This document shows, piece by piece, positions 47,898-55,976 of a DNA stretch of 64,000 nucleotides. A program made the position numbers and the translations under genes. The notes beneath the pieces are model-generated. The model was not told the origin of the DNA, did no database searches, and saw only the letters and a program-made list of their open reading frames with translations. The DNA comes from a virus. The stretch spans positions 1 through 64,000 of the IMG/VR virus record IMGVR_UViG_3300017746_000007; one strand, 5' to 3'. Numbering within the stretch: position 1 is the first letter of the stretch; each line of letters opens with the position of its first letter.

Positions 47898-48785
47898 TCA
47901 ATCCTCAGCAAGTTTTTGGAAGTATGAAAGTGCATCATCTGCATCTTCATCTGTTTCTTCAGTTGAAGCAACTGCTGCACGACCTTCACTAAGATCTTCA
48001 AGAGTTTCTTCTTCTACTACTTCGGGATCAGGAGCACGAAGTTGTTGTTTGCGTCCAAGAACGGCATCTAGACGTTTCTTCAGAGCATCATAAGTTTTGA
48101 ACTTATCATCAGAAGTAAATTCACTGAGATCAACAACTTGATTGTAGATAACTTCTAGTTCAGTATCATCCTCAAGGAGAGGTTCTACACGACCAAACTC
48201 AGAAGAATCATAGTTCCAATAACCAGCAACCTGTTTGATCTTCAACTTAAAGTTAGCACCCTTCCAGAAATCAAATGGATTGATGGGCTCTTCATCTTCA
48301 AACTCGGGTTGCATTGATGCGGTGATCTTATCAAAGATCTTCTTACCGAATTTATAGAGGAAGACTTTACCTTCGTTGTCGGGATTTGATGCATCCTTTA
48401 CTACATACACGTTAGCATAGTAGGACAGTTTACGCTTCTGTTTACGTGCAATTTCTTTGTCTGATTCATTGCCACTATTCCAGAGACTACGATTCAGTTC
48501 CCCAACAGGATCATCTTTACCGATAGTAGTCAACGAGTTTTCAATATACCAACCACCAGGACCTTGGAAGGCGTGGGACCAGACCTGATTCCAGGGAAGT
48601 TCGCAGTTGGTGTGTGCAGGCAAGAATCGGATCACGGCATAACCGTTACCAGCTTTATCTACAGATGGTTTCCAAAGACGATCATCACCGCCACTACCCT
48701 TTTCGTTGAGTTTCTCCACCTTTTTCATCAGTTTCTCGGTGAGAGATCCAGCGCGGGATTGTTTCTTCAGATCAGCGAAAGACAT
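47898..48785 (-). CDS. gp32: gp32 single-stranded DNA-binding protein
   Basis: 295 residues. N-terminal basic LAST-like segment (LKKQSRAGSLTEKLMKKVEK), OB-fold core with GYAVIRFLPAHTNCELPW and YYANVYVVKD, and an acidic C-terminal tail (EETDEDADDALSYFQKL) that recruits replication partners. The zinc-binding residues of T4 gp32 are not evident. It coats single-stranded DNA in replication and recombination. Own promoter at 48830-48858; repeated leader at 48794-48829 fits autogenous control. Confidence 0.95.
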   Translation of the reverse strand: MSFADLKKQSRAGSLTEKLMKKVEKLNEKGSGGDDRLWKPSVDKAGNGYAVIRFLPAHTNCELPWNQVWSHAFQGPGGWYIENSLTTIGKDDPVGELNRSLWNSGNESDKEIARKQKRKLSYYANVYVVKDASNPDNEGKVFLYKFGKKIFDKITASMQPEFEDEEPINPFDFWKGANFKLKIKQVAGYWNYDSSEFGRVEPLLEDDTELEVIYNQVVDLSEFTSDDKFKTYDALKKRLDAVLGRKQQLRAPDPEVVEEETLEDLSEGRAAVASTEETDEDADDALSYFQKLAED

Positions 48786-48793
48786 GTGTGTTC

Positions 48794-48829
48794 TCCGTAT
48801 TTTTTGTATTGTGTGTATTGTACGTATTG
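48794..48829 (-). promoter_or_regulatory. 9-base tandem repeat leader, candidate gp32 operator
   Basis: On the minus strand four consecutive 9-base units: CAATACGTA, CAATACACA, CAATACAAA, AAATACGGA. They fill the leader from the expected start of transcription to the ribosome-binding site of gp32. Unstructured and A-rich, it is suited to cooperative gp32 binding, as in the T4 gene 32 operator (known mechanism; application here is inference). Confidence 0.7.
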
Positions 48830-48858
48830 AGTATACGTGTATTTTGGTTAGTTGTCAA
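48830..48858 (-). promoter_or_regulatory. Sigma-70-like promoter for gp32
   Basis: TTGACA, 17 bases, TATACT on the minus strand; -35 overlaps the stop region of the DUF1825 gene. Confidence 0.75.
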
Positions 48859-49189
48859 GACTATTTTCGAGATCCATCAAGGTGTTCTCAAGATCAGCGA
48901 AAAACTCTTCAATATCCTGGTCATCTCTCATACCAAGTATCTTAGCAGAATCAAGAATTGCATTTTTCATTTCACGAGCCTGAGGGTCATCAGACAATTT
49001 CAGCCTAAACATAAAGTTTTTCTGTTTTTCCAAAATGGTTCTCATAACTCTGAGTTGTTCCATTTTTTCATCATCATTAGAAGGTTGCTCGAATGGGCTT
49101 CGCATCATACCTTTTACCAATTCCTCTTGAAGTTTATTAATTTCTTCTATAGAGGACTTAACAACGGGCGAATCGAAAAAATCACTCAC
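48848..49189 (-). CDS. DUF1825-family protein (113 aa)
   Basis: DSPVVKSSIEEINKLQEELV..., then LEKQKNFMFRLKLSDDPQAR and LGMRDDQDIEEFF. This follows the pattern of DUF1825, a family otherwise found in cyanobacteria, whose function is unknown. Lies between gp59 and gp32, so it may have been recruited to replication or transcription control. Eight-base overlap with gp59. Confidence 0.75.
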   Translation of the reverse strand: MSDFFDSPVVKSSIEEINKLQEELVKGMMRSPFEQPSNDDEKMEQLRVMRTILEKQKNFMFRLKLSDDPQAREMKNAILDSAKILGMRDDQDIEEFFADLENTLMDLENSLDN

Positions 49190-49772
49190 AAACTGTCTCC
49201 CTTAAAATCCGTTTGTAGTCTTTGACATCAATATTTAGAAAGGGTTTATACTTCCTAATTTTTAAACTTACGGTTTCCCACACAGGATCAAAGAGTTTTT
49301 CATCATAATCATGTGAGAACTGTAGTATCGAATCCAATATTACCATAGTTTCAATGGAAATAGCACCCTGGATATGTTTTTTAAGTATACCTGGGTGGGA
49401 AGATCCTTTAATTTTAAAAATATTATTGAAGTTATGACTTAGAAATACTTCAGATTCTGCACGAAAAGTATTAGTAAGGGTCTTCTGTTTATCAAACCAA
49501 GACTTGTAAATAACTTCGCCTGTCTTAATTATCTCTCCGATCCACAATTTAGATGGATCGGAAGACTGACTAAAATTTGCCAAGAAAAAGTTTCTGACCT
49601 CGGAGTCAGATCTTTTCCTCGACATTCTCTCAAAGAAATACTTATCTTTTCTTTTATTGAAACCAGCTTGAGATGCAGATACCTTTCCGTGATATTTAAA
49701 AAAATCGTAAGTCTCTTTACTAAAGTGGTTTTTAAAAGCCAAATAAGTCTGATAGACCTCGATTGATTCCAT
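49182..49772 (-). CDS. gp59: gp59-type replicative helicase loader
   Basis: 196 residues: VYQTYLAFKNHFSKETYDFF...KYHGKV, KYFFERMSRK, and a C-terminal LFDPVWETVSLKIRKYKPFL, as in T4 gp59. It loads the gp41 helicase on gp32-coated forks. Shares one base with gp33 upstream and overlaps DUF1825 downstream. Confidence 0.9.
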   Translation of the reverse strand: MESIEVYQTYLAFKNHFSKETYDFFKYHGKVSASQAGFNKRKDKYFFERMSRKRSDSEVRNFFLANFSQSSDPSKLWIGEIIKTGEVIYKSWFDKQKTLTNTFRAESEVFLSHNFNNIFKIKGSSHPGILKKHIQGAISIETMVILDSILQFSHDYDEKLFDPVWETVSLKIRKYKPFLNIDVKDYKRILRETVCE

Positions 49773-50026
49773 TAGATAGGTAAACGAGATCTAGTTGTTT
49801 TCTTTAGATAGTTGAGATCCAAGGCCTCAGCTTTCAGTTTTTCTTTGAGTGGTTTTGAAATCAGTTTATTTACTGACTCCAGCTCGATATTGTTTTCTTC
49901 GCAATATGTGATAATTGCTTCGATATAGTTTAGCTCCGAATTCAGAACTAATGTTTCGATATCACTAGTGAATTTGTTTTGACACAAAAACTTTTCTTTT
50001 AATAGCTCGTTAACTTCTTTCTCCAT
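49772..50026 (-). CDS. gp33: gp33-type late transcription co-activator (84 aa)
   Basis: MEKEVNELLKEKFLCQNKFT..., then YIEAIITYCEENNIELESVN and ISKPLKEKLKAEALDLNYLK. gp33 bridges RNA polymerase to the sliding clamp for late transcription. Fits the T4 order (33 near 59 and 32). The upstream part of the open frame overlaps the nuclease gene and is excluded. Confidence 0.8.
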   Translation of the reverse strand: MEKEVNELLKEKFLCQNKFTSDIETLVLNSELNYIEAIITYCEENNIELESVNKLISKPLKEKLKAEALDLNYLKKTTRSRLPI

Positions 50027-50696
50027 ACTCCCCGAGTTTGTATGTGACGAATTCTTTGATATATTTGGTAAGAAGTTTAATATACTCACCTTTGTTTCGC
50101 TTTTCATAAACAACGCATTCTCCATTTTCAGTCGCCATAATGGTGACAATCTTCTTAACTGGTGTGCCTGTCATCTCATAGTACATGCAGGCGTAAGCGG
50201 TTTCTTGAACAAAATACTGTTCAATCCACGCTTCTGGTTTTGGTTTCTTAGATGTCTTAAAGTCTATGATAGCCAATTCGCCATCATATTCAGCAATACA
50301 GTCAACTCTACCAGCAATACCCAAATAATTACTGTAGAGTGCTTTTTCTAAAGCATGTATGTTATTTATACTATCGATCTTATCCTTTACTTGGAGGAAT
50401 AGTGCCTTTGTTGTAGGCAACATATCAATATCAGATAGAGGAGTATTATTCAAATACTGTTCACAAACTTCATGGAAGTTCGTTCCTCTTCGAGTTGCAA
50501 CCCTAGTCACTTTATTGGCCTCTTCTTCACCAACCCTTTTTCTCCACTTCTGGAAAACTTTTCTGTTATAGAAACTGGTTACTGATGTGATAGACGGATA
50601 AGGACCTTCTGATTGTGGTGGATAATAATATCTAACACCGTCAATACTGACGGCTTCAATATCACTATCCCCAAGAGTATTTAAATGGACAAACAT
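50010..50696 (-). CDS. PD-(D/E)XK exonuclease-like protein (228 aa)
   Basis: YYPPQSEGPYPSITSVTSFY, then RGTNFHEVCEQYL, GIAGRVDCIAEYDGELAIIDFKTSKK and a QETAYACMYYE helix. The D...(D)FKTS core with the upstream GRVD Asp is the PD-(D/E)XK active site; the whole resembles RecB/Cas4-type or MGME1-type exonucleases. Likely processes DNA ends in recombination-dependent replication. One-base overlap with phoH. Confidence 0.85.
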   Translation of the reverse strand: MFVHLNTLGDSDIEAVSIDGVRYYYPPQSEGPYPSITSVTSFYNRKVFQKWRKRVGEEEANKVTRVATRRGTNFHEVCEQYLNNTPLSDIDMLPTTKALFLQVKDKIDSINNIHALEKALYSNYLGIAGRVDCIAEYDGELAIIDFKTSKKPKPEAWIEQYFVQETAYACMYYEMTGTPVKKIVTIMATENGECVVYEKRNKGEYIKLLTKYIKEFVTYKLGEYGERS

Positions 50697-51454
50697 TATA
50701 AAGCAAGTGCTAATTTAGTAACAAGATAGTTTCTAACTAATCCAGAACGAACTATGTCGTCAAGATTAAATTCAACTACTCCGAAATCTTCTTCCATGAT
50801 TTCAACAATTCGTTTAAAATCTAGAATGCCATTTCGTTCATATGACTTAGTAAGATCAGTCTGAGTAGAGTCTCCACAAAAAATAATTTTGCAGTTATCT
50901 CCAACTCTTGTAATTATACTATCTAATTCATGAAAATTCAAGTTTTGCATTTCATCTACAAGAACAATGCAGTTATCCATGGTTGTACCACGAATGAAAG
51001 AGGTGCTCCAAAAAGAAATAGTCTCTTGAGTTTTCAAGTTACCATATAACATTTCAAAGTCTGAGTCTGTAGGTAATTCAAACATGTATCTAACCATATT
51101 TTTATATGGAATTTGATACAAAGCAGCCTTATCATCATGATCTCCTGGAAGAAAACCAATCTCTCTAGTAGAAACTAGAGATCTAACAATGTATAGTTTT
51201 TCATATGGAGTATTCTCATTTAATACATCTTTCAATGCTTTATAGAGACTAATAAACGTCTTACCAGTACCAGCGGCACCATAAGCGAATATATTTTTGT
51301 TATCATCATAATGATCAAAAAGAACCTTCTGATTACTAGTCAGAGGTTCAATATCAACCATCATATCGGAATTAATTGGTTTACGACGACGCTTTTGTTT
51401 AGCCGTCATTCCTACTCCGATAGGATCATCTTGGTTTCTCTTCCTTCGTGCCAT
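50696..51454 (-). CDS. phoH: PhoH-type ATPase
   Basis: 252 residues. Walker A YGAAGTGKTF, Walker B IVLVDEMQNLNFHELD, then FCGDSTQTDL and KLALAL end. PhoH is a phosphate-regulated ATPase of bacteria, related to helicase N-domains, and common in marine phages. No PHO box was noticed, and its biochemical role in phage is unknown. Basic N-terminus (MARRKRN, KQKRRRK). Confidence 0.95.
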   Translation of the reverse strand: MARRKRNQDDPIGVGMTAKQKRRRKPINSDMMVDIEPLTSNQKVLFDHYDDNKNIFAYGAAGTGKTFISLYKALKDVLNENTPYEKLYIVRSLVSTREIGFLPGDHDDKAALYQIPYKNMVRYMFELPTDSDFEMLYGNLKTQETISFWSTSFIRGTTMDNCIVLVDEMQNLNFHELDSIITRVGDNCKIIFCGDSTQTDLTKSYERNGILDFKRIVEIMEEDFGVVEFNLDDIVRSGLVRNYLVTKLALAL

Positions 51455-51458
51455 AGTT

Positions 51459-51719
51459 CTACCGAGATAGTTTGTTGTACTTGCCTCTGATACCCGCAGA
51501 TTGTTCTGATTTTTTTAGAATTTGATTCCAACCTGGGTGTTTATTAGTGAGTTTATCTTGCCACTCACCAACTTCACCTACACCAGGACAAGTACTTGGA
51601 TCAGAAAAATCCCGAGTCCAATCAGGATTATCACCTTTCCAACCGTCCCAGTCGTGAACACTCATTACCACTTCTTTCTGTTCACCAGTTTTGGTATTAA
51701 TTACTGGGTACGTTGCCAT
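51459..51719 (-). CDS. Conserved cyanophage-type protein (86 aa)
   Basis: MATYPVINTKTGEQKEVVMS..., DWDGWKGDNPDWTRDFSDPS and CPGVGEVGEW. I recognise this as recurring next to phoH/thyX in T4-like cyanophages. The upstream codons lie inside the previous gene (23-base overlap). Function unknown. Confidence 0.75.
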   Translation of the reverse strand: MATYPVINTKTGEQKEVVMSVHDWDGWKGDNPDWTRDFSDPSTCPGVGEVGEWQDKLTNKHPGWNQILKKSEQSAGIRGKYNKLSR

Positions 51720-51924
51720 CTTCTGATACCTTCTTCTTGTTAAATCCAAATGGTCCTTCTTTATCATCCAATGCAAATTTCATTGCAATGCCGCCAACTG
51801 CTTCCATAACTTTCAGAATGTCCTCTGACTTAGCATTCTCACCCAGTTCTTTGGCAACATACCAATACTTAGGCCAAAATGTTTCACCTGCTTTTTGATA
51901 ATCTTCTAGTGTTAAAATTTTCAT
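51697..51924 (-). CDS. Small hypothetical protein (75 aa)
   Basis: MKILTLEDYQKAGETFWPKY... to SEDGNVPSN, mostly helical. The second Met is chosen because it gives the ATGA overlap with thyX used by most neighbours. Unknown role. Confidence 0.7.
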   Translation of the reverse strand: MKILTLEDYQKAGETFWPKYWYVAKELGENAKSEDILKVMEAVGGIAMKFALDDKEGPFGFNKKKVSEDGNVPSN

Positions 51925-52559
51925 AGCCATTCAAGTGCTTTAGATACTGTAGGGAATTGTTTAATAAAGATTTGTTTGCAGGACTCTGCAAGATCCATGT
52001 GTTCTTTCTGTGTTCCGTGTGCAGAACGCAGATCGATATAATGAATCCATGACCTGCAAGAGCCTGTCATGTAGATTTTTGTTGGCGTTGCCAAAGGCAT
52101 AATCATTCTAGCACACTCCTTAGCAACTTCTTCAGACAAAAGTTCTTCATAGAGTACTTGTGCTTCTCTGAAATGTTCCTGAATCTTAAACAGAAGTCTA
52201 GATGAAATCAAAGGATCCAAGTCATCGATAGAATTCTGTCGATTCTTTGTATCTTGACGGCGCAATTCGGGTAAAGGAATTTGTTGAGAAAGGAGTTGTG
52301 TACTTGCGTATCTTTGTGAAAATTCTTGGTATGTGAAACTACGGTGCCTCAACACTTGAGCTGCTATGGCTCTTGTAGTTTCCAACTCAAGAGTCATTGA
52401 ACTTTGCTCAAATACACTCCAGTGATTATGTTTGATGCAGTACTTAAGTAGTCCTGCATAATTATCATTTTCCTGATTGTTGGGATTAGAGACACGGGCG
52501 ATGTACGCCATTGTCTTTTCAGCGTCAGGGGTAATACTTATCAGTTGTGCGCTGTTCAT
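51921..52559 (-). CDS. thyX: Flavin-dependent thymidylate synthase ThyX
   Basis: 212 residues with the ThyX motif region RHRSFTYQEFSQRYAS and downstream GSCRSWIHYIDLR. It makes dTMP from dUMP using FAD and methylene-tetrahydrofolate, supporting phage DNA synthesis. A TATAAT box at 52564-52569 lies just upstream of the ATG. Confidence 0.95.
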   Translation of the reverse strand: MNSAQLISITPDAEKTMAYIARVSNPNNQENDNYAGLLKYCIKHNHWSVFEQSSMTLELETTRAIAAQVLRHRSFTYQEFSQRYASTQLLSQQIPLPELRRQDTKNRQNSIDDLDPLISSRLLFKIQEHFREAQVLYEELLSEEVAKECARMIMPLATPTKIYMTGSCRSWIHYIDLRSAHGTQKEHMDLAESCKQIFIKQFPTVSKALEWL

Positions 52560-52573
52560 ATAATTATACCATA

Positions 52574-53053
52574 TTAAAGGAAATAGTTGAAATTAATAAC
52601 ACATCTTTGAAGAGTATCTGTGCTTGTAGTTCCTGTATGGTTCTCGTTTGAATCAAAAACAAGAAGACGATTACCTACACTATCAACCTCCATGCCATTT
52701 TCAAAAACGGTTTTTCCGTTATTTGTATTTACATAATATATTGCTGTGATGCAATTGTCAACATCATGATGAAAACCATGCTGAATTATTTCGGGTTGTT
52801 TAACATGCATGTTAGCTTTTATCCTAACAATAGAAACTGGATTAATTTGATTAATAATAGGTTCTATTAGAGAATAGAATCTACTCACTGGTCGATGATT
52901 GAAATAAAAAACATGAGTAAACTGATAGAATCCATCATCAGGCGTGTTTACCCCTGAAGAAAAATTCCATTCCATCTCACCTCCGAGCATTACTTCATTG
53001 ACAGTCTTATATACCTCTTCAGGTAGAAAGTCGTCAATGATTTCATAATTCAT
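52574..53053 (-). CDS. 2OG-Fe(II) oxygenase-like protein
   Basis: 159 residues, paralogous to 993-1520: DDFLPEE start, QFTHVFYFN, GFHHDVDNC (His95-x-Asp97), YYVNTNNGKTVFENG, distal His139 (NENHTG) and Arg150 (LQRCVINFNYF). Full ligand set. Coupled by ATGA to the 43-residue gene upstream. Confidence 0.8.
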   Translation of the reverse strand: MNYEIIDDFLPEEVYKTVNEVMLGGEMEWNFSSGVNTPDDGFYQFTHVFYFNHRPVSRFYSLIEPIINQINPVSIVRIKANMHVKQPEIIQHGFHHDVDNCITAIYYVNTNNGKTVFENGMEVDSVGNRLLVFDSNENHTGTTSTDTLQRCVINFNYFL

Positions 53054-53181
53054 CTTGTTAGTCTAGTGATTTCAAAAAGGTTTGATTTGATATACTTTTT
53101 TTGTTTTTTGTAAGTCTTCATGAGTTTATTAAACTCATCCATATCAACGCTTACATTTACTTTTGATTTTTCTTCAGTCAT
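53050..53181 (-). CDS. Small basic hypothetical protein (43 aa)
   Basis: MTEEKSKVNVSVDMDEFNKL..., lysine-rich helix (MKTYKKQKKYIKSN). Overlaps both neighbours by 4 bases. Unknown role. Confidence 0.6.
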   Translation of the reverse strand: MTEEKSKVNVSVDMDEFNKLMKTYKKQKKYIKSNLFEITRLTR

Positions 53182-53432
53182 TTTTTCTTTTTATTCCTAG
53201 AACCATAGAGTCTTGGATCAATTCTGCCTTCAGTTTGGGTCATATTCTTAAATTGATCATGATGGAGATCCCAATAATGATCAAAAATATCAACCTGTTT
53301 TGGAGCAGTAGTAATATCGTACTGTGTGACCCCATCAACTACATATTCTACCAAATATGCAGTGTAAGGCAGGCTTTTATCACCTGCCAGATCACGGTCA
53401 CATTTTTCGTGAAGAATAGAAACTTTACTCAA
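53178..53432 (-). CDS. Hypothetical protein (84 aa)
   Basis: MSKVSILHEKCDRDLAGDKS..., then VEYVVDGVTQYDITTAPKQV and FDHYWDLHHDQFKNM, ending in RNKKKK. Familiar from cyanophages; probably a small soluble protein. Four-base overlaps on both sides. Confidence 0.75.
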   Translation of the reverse strand: MSKVSILHEKCDRDLAGDKSLPYTAYLVEYVVDGVTQYDITTAPKQVDIFDHYWDLHHDQFKNMTQTEGRIDPRLYGSRNKKKK

Positions 53433-53983
53433 CTACGTCCTCCCCATTGAATGTCTGGATATGCTTCAGAAACTAGTTCTCTAGTGACCTTATACTTAGT
53501 ACCAAGTTGTTTGTCCTTTACAAGAATAAGGATATCTGCTTCGGATGGATGTAATGATTCAAGGAGTCCAATAAACATGGTTTCTCTTTTAATCTTATTC
53601 AACCCATTATTACCACCCCTAACAAAGTTATAAAACATATCTGCTTTATTACGAATAGTACTACGGTTAGCTACACCAGAACCCTGATTGGTTATCTGAG
53701 TACTATCTACTGGTTGATACGGAACATTACCAGTTGGAAGCATTGAAACTACAGTTTCGTCAAAGTTCCAAATAAACAGACTTTTAATAGCAATGTCTCC
53801 ATGCTGTTTAAGCAAGGAGACTTTTTTCGCTTTAGTTCGTTCGGAATCTACTGCTTCCAAAAGTTCATGTACCATTGGATTTGGTGGGATTTCTCTCTTT
53901 TTAACTGCCACCGTTTTTGGTTTACTTGAAGTGGATTTAACAGTTGTTTTTCTAATCCTCGTCGTGGGCTTCTTCGTCGTCAT
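53429..53983 (-). CDS. DUF6433-like conserved phage protein (184 aa)
   Basis: Basic N-terminus (MTTKKPTTRIRKTTVKSTSS...), then a helical domain with GDIAIKSLFIWNFDETVVSM and FVRGGNNGLNKIKRETMFIG, ending DILILVKDKQL. I associate this with a conserved T4-like protein family (DUF6433); role unknown. Upstream Mets exist (53989, 53995). It overlaps the upstream gene by about 32 bases. Confidence 0.65.
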   Translation of the reverse strand: MTTKKPTTRIRKTTVKSTSSKPKTVAVKKREIPPNPMVHELLEAVDSERTKAKKVSLLKQHGDIAIKSLFIWNFDETVVSMLPTGNVPYQPVDSTQITNQGSGVANRSTIRNKADMFYNFVRGGNNGLNKIKRETMFIGLLESLHPSEADILILVKDKQLGTKYKVTRELVSEAYPDIQWGGRS

Positions 53984-54176
53984 AGTCATTCTCAAATCGT
54001 ACAGCTAAAATTTCATCTGGTAAGACATTACCATATTCATCATACATTTCTGGATGGAGGGCAGGTACTGTCGAGTTAAAGAGGTTATTCTGTTGTGCTA
54101 GCCAACCAATTATACCACCAACAAGCAGTAATGTCACATTAAGTAAGCAAAAAATTGCGATTATTGCAGCATCCAT
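53952..54176 (-). CDS. Single-pass membrane protein (74 aa)
   Basis: MDAAIIAIFCLLNVTLLLVG... gives one transmembrane helix (about residues 3-26), then LHPEMYDEYGN and DEILAVRFEN. The cytoplasmic acidic tail ends DYDDEEAHDED. Preceded by GGAGGAAAGACCC, a strong ribosome-binding site. Pattern familiar from cyanophages. Confidence 0.8.
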   Translation of the reverse strand: MDAAIIAIFCLLNVTLLLVGGIIGWLAQQNNLFNSTVPALHPEMYDEYGNVLPDEILAVRFENDYDDEEAHDED

Positions 54177-54193
54177 GGGTCTTTCCTCCGAGA

Positions 54194-54367
54194 TTACTTT
54201 TTTTTGATTCCCAGTGAGACTTTGAAATTAAATTTGTATTCTCGATTAAAAAGAGAAACTATTTTTCCAAAGTTTACTTCCCAGGCGTTCCGTTCTTCTT
54301 TAGGCTTAGGATCTCCTTTTAATATTAATTCAACGCCTTTATTTATGTGGAGGTTATGACGTTCCAC
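54194..54367 (-). CDS. Small hypothetical protein (57 aa), GTG start
   Basis: MERHNLHINKGVELILKGDP... to VSLGIKKK, beta-rich and basic. The GTG directly abuts the glutaredoxin stop and is the first possible start. No family recognised. Confidence 0.65.
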   Translation of the reverse strand: MERHNLHINKGVELILKGDPKPKEERNAWEVNFGKIVSLFNREYKFNFKVSLGIKKK

Positions 54368-54601
54368 TTAAAAAATGCGATGTTCTTTAAGGTACTGCAC
54401 TGTTTCATTTCCATTGCCAATGTAGGTGTCATTATACTCTACTTGAGGCAACAATGTTTTATTTGGAAATTTTTCCTCAAACTCATCTTCAGTAAAGTCA
54501 TCACCTAGGATAAGGTAATCATATTCTTTACCGAGAAGTTCCATAACCATTATTAGTTTTTGGCAGGATCCACATCCTTCTTTTCCGTAGATTCTAAACA
54601 T
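54368..54601 (-). CDS. Glutaredoxin-like protein, CGSC active site (77 aa)
   Basis: MFRIYGKEGCGSCQKLIMVM..., with LLPQVEYNDTYIGNGNETV (cis-Pro after Leu-Leu, GSH-binding end). The CxxC reads Cys-Gly-Ser-Cys, unlike the second glutaredoxin at 61953 (CQWC). It probably passes electrons from glutathione to ribonucleotide reductase or other thiol proteins. Confidence 0.85.
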   Translation of the reverse strand: MFRIYGKEGCGSCQKLIMVMELLGKEYDYLILGDDFTEDEFEEKFPNKTLLPQVEYNDTYIGNGNETVQYLKEHRIF

Positions 54602-54765
54602 GTTTGTGATAATAATTCTACTTCGGACCAGTTCTCACGAAAAACACATAATGCAGTAAGGGTCATTTCGTTTATACAGACGGTAAAATACCTATCAAGT
54701 ACAACAAGAACACGTCCAGTGATGTATCTATTTCCGCATGGGACCCTGACGATACAATCAGGCAC
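54553..54765 (-). CDS. Hypothetical protein (70 aa), GTG start
   Basis: PDCIVRVPCGNRYITGRVLV... to TEKKDVDPAKN. The frame is open further upstream, but there it lies inside 54758-54961; the GTG overlapping that gene's stop is the best start. It overlaps the glutaredoxin start by 49 bases. Beta-rich. Moderate confidence. Confidence 0.5.
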   Translation of the reverse strand: MPDCIVRVPCGNRYITGRVLVVLDRYFTVCINEMTLTALCVFRENWSEVELLSQTCLESTEKKDVDPAKN

Positions 54766-54961
54766 CAATTCTAACTTGTTCCCTATATTCGAGAAAGCTT
54801 TGCTCGCATCCGGCTGTTGTCTGGTTACCTTGCGATACCCAGTCATGGCAGAATTCGTAAAGGAGACGGACATTTGACAGTGTGTTATATTTTTTCAGTG
54901 ATAAAAACACTTCTTGTCGAAGTTTCATGCGTTCTTCGGTGTAACGCCAGTCATCATTCAT
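54758..54961 (-). CDS. Hypothetical helical protein (67 aa)
   Basis: MNDDWRYTEERMKLRQEVFL... to YREQVRIGA. The Met three codons in is used because it gives an 8-base coupling overlap with 54954-55163. Several acidic/basic helices. Unknown. Confidence 0.65.
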   Translation of the reverse strand: MNDDWRYTEERMKLRQEVFLSLKKYNTLSNVRLLYEFCHDWVSQGNQTTAGCEQSFLEYREQVRIGA

Positions 54962-55163
54962 TGTCGGCAATATCTCCCAATGAGGGACGATCCATAGAAT
55001 CCAGGAGGTGATCGATATGAACTAAACTATCTATATCAGATACTAGACTAGCAATTGATTTTGCAACAAAAGGTCTTTCAGATCTAGCTGCATATGCAAG
55101 TGCATTACGCAAACTAGATTCTGCGTCTTTTAGTGATTCTACTACTGAGTTACTTAGAGCCAT
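54954..55163 (-). CDS. Small helical protein, paralogue of 56287-56523 (69 aa)
   Basis: MALSNSVVESLKDAESSLRN, then ALAYAARSERPFVAKSIASL. The A...(I/L)RxA(L/I)xY(A/S)A block matches 56287-56523 (AEATTHIRCAIKYSAETED). Overlaps the talC stop by 14 bases. Function unknown. Confidence 0.75.
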   Translation of the reverse strand: MALSNSVVESLKDAESSLRNALAYAARSERPFVAKSIASLVSDIDSLVHIDHLLDSMDRPSLGDIADNE

Positions 55164-55803
55164 TTACCGATTCCCAATCTTTTTGAAAAATATCAAGTCC
55201 ACTATCAGTTAAGACGTGGTTATACATGTTGTCAAATACTTTTGGAGGCATAGTAGCCACCTCACTTCCAGCAGCAAAGCATCTAGAAACATGATGAACA
55301 TCTCGTAGAGATGCGGAAAGAACATTAGTTCTAACCAGGTGTTCTCGGAAAGTGCCACTGATAGACTGAACTAATGCAACTCCAGAAAAAGAGTTATCAT
55401 TACAACGTCCAACGAATGGAGACACATATGTTGCATCTGCCTTTGCAGCAAGAATAGCTTGTGCGACAGAGAAAATTAGAGTTACGTTTGTAGTAAACCC
55501 TTCAGATCGAAGAGCCTTACATGCTTTGAGTCCTTCTACAGTACATGGAACCTTAATAGTAACATTAGACAGTTCCTTAAACGCCTGAGCTTGATCGATC
55601 ATTTCAGGAGCGTTCTCTGCAACCACCTCCGCAGAGATAGATTCAAAGTGAGGAAACTCACCTGCAATACGTTTAATGACCTCTACAGGATCTCCTCCGC
55701 TCTTTAGAATGAGTGATGGATTAGTAGTGACCCCATCAATTAGTCCCGTTTCATCTCTTTTTTTAATTTCGTGATAATCAGCTGTATCTAGAAAAATTTT
55801 CAT
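55150..55803 (-). CDS. talC: Transaldolase TalC (short, fructose-6-phosphate aldolase-like)
   Basis: 217 residues: MKIFLDTADYHEIKKRDETG, GVTTNPSLI, VTIKVPCTVEGLKA (Schiff-base Lys), GFTTNVTLIFS and YVSPFVGRCND. This short form is typical of cyanophages. In infected cyanobacteria it is thought to push carbon through the pentose phosphate pathway to yield NADPH and ribose for nucleotides (known hypothesis). Confidence 0.95.
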   Translation of the reverse strand: MKIFLDTADYHEIKKRDETGLIDGVTTNPSLILKSGGDPVEVIKRIAGEFPHFESISAEVVAENAPEMIDQAQAFKELSNVTIKVPCTVEGLKACKALRSEGFTTNVTLIFSVAQAILAAKADATYVSPFVGRCNDNSFSGVALVQSISGTFREHLVRTNVLSASLRDVHHVSRCFAAGSEVATMPPKVFDNMYNHVLTDSGLDIFQKDWESVNGSK

Positions 55804-55976
55804 GGATTTTTATTAAATAGTTTACGACATTTTTTCAGTTCCTTGAGTTCATTTTTAATCATTTGATAAGCATCCTCAGGACTAATGCGTCTCGACATCT
55901 CCATGGCAGTGATCATCTCCACTCTGGTTCCAAAGTGTTTGAGTGCCTCTTCAAAACAGTTAAGTGATTCATACAC
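55800..55976 (-). CDS. Small helical protein (58 aa), GTG start
   Basis: MYESLNCFEEALKHFGTRVE... to RKLFNKNP. GTG start overlaps the previous stop by 8 bases; the stop overlaps the talC ATG (ATGA). Charged amphipathic helices. Unknown. Confidence 0.6.
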   Translation of the reverse strand: MYESLNCFEEALKHFGTRVEMITAMEMSRRISPEDAYQMIKNELKELKKCRKLFNKNP

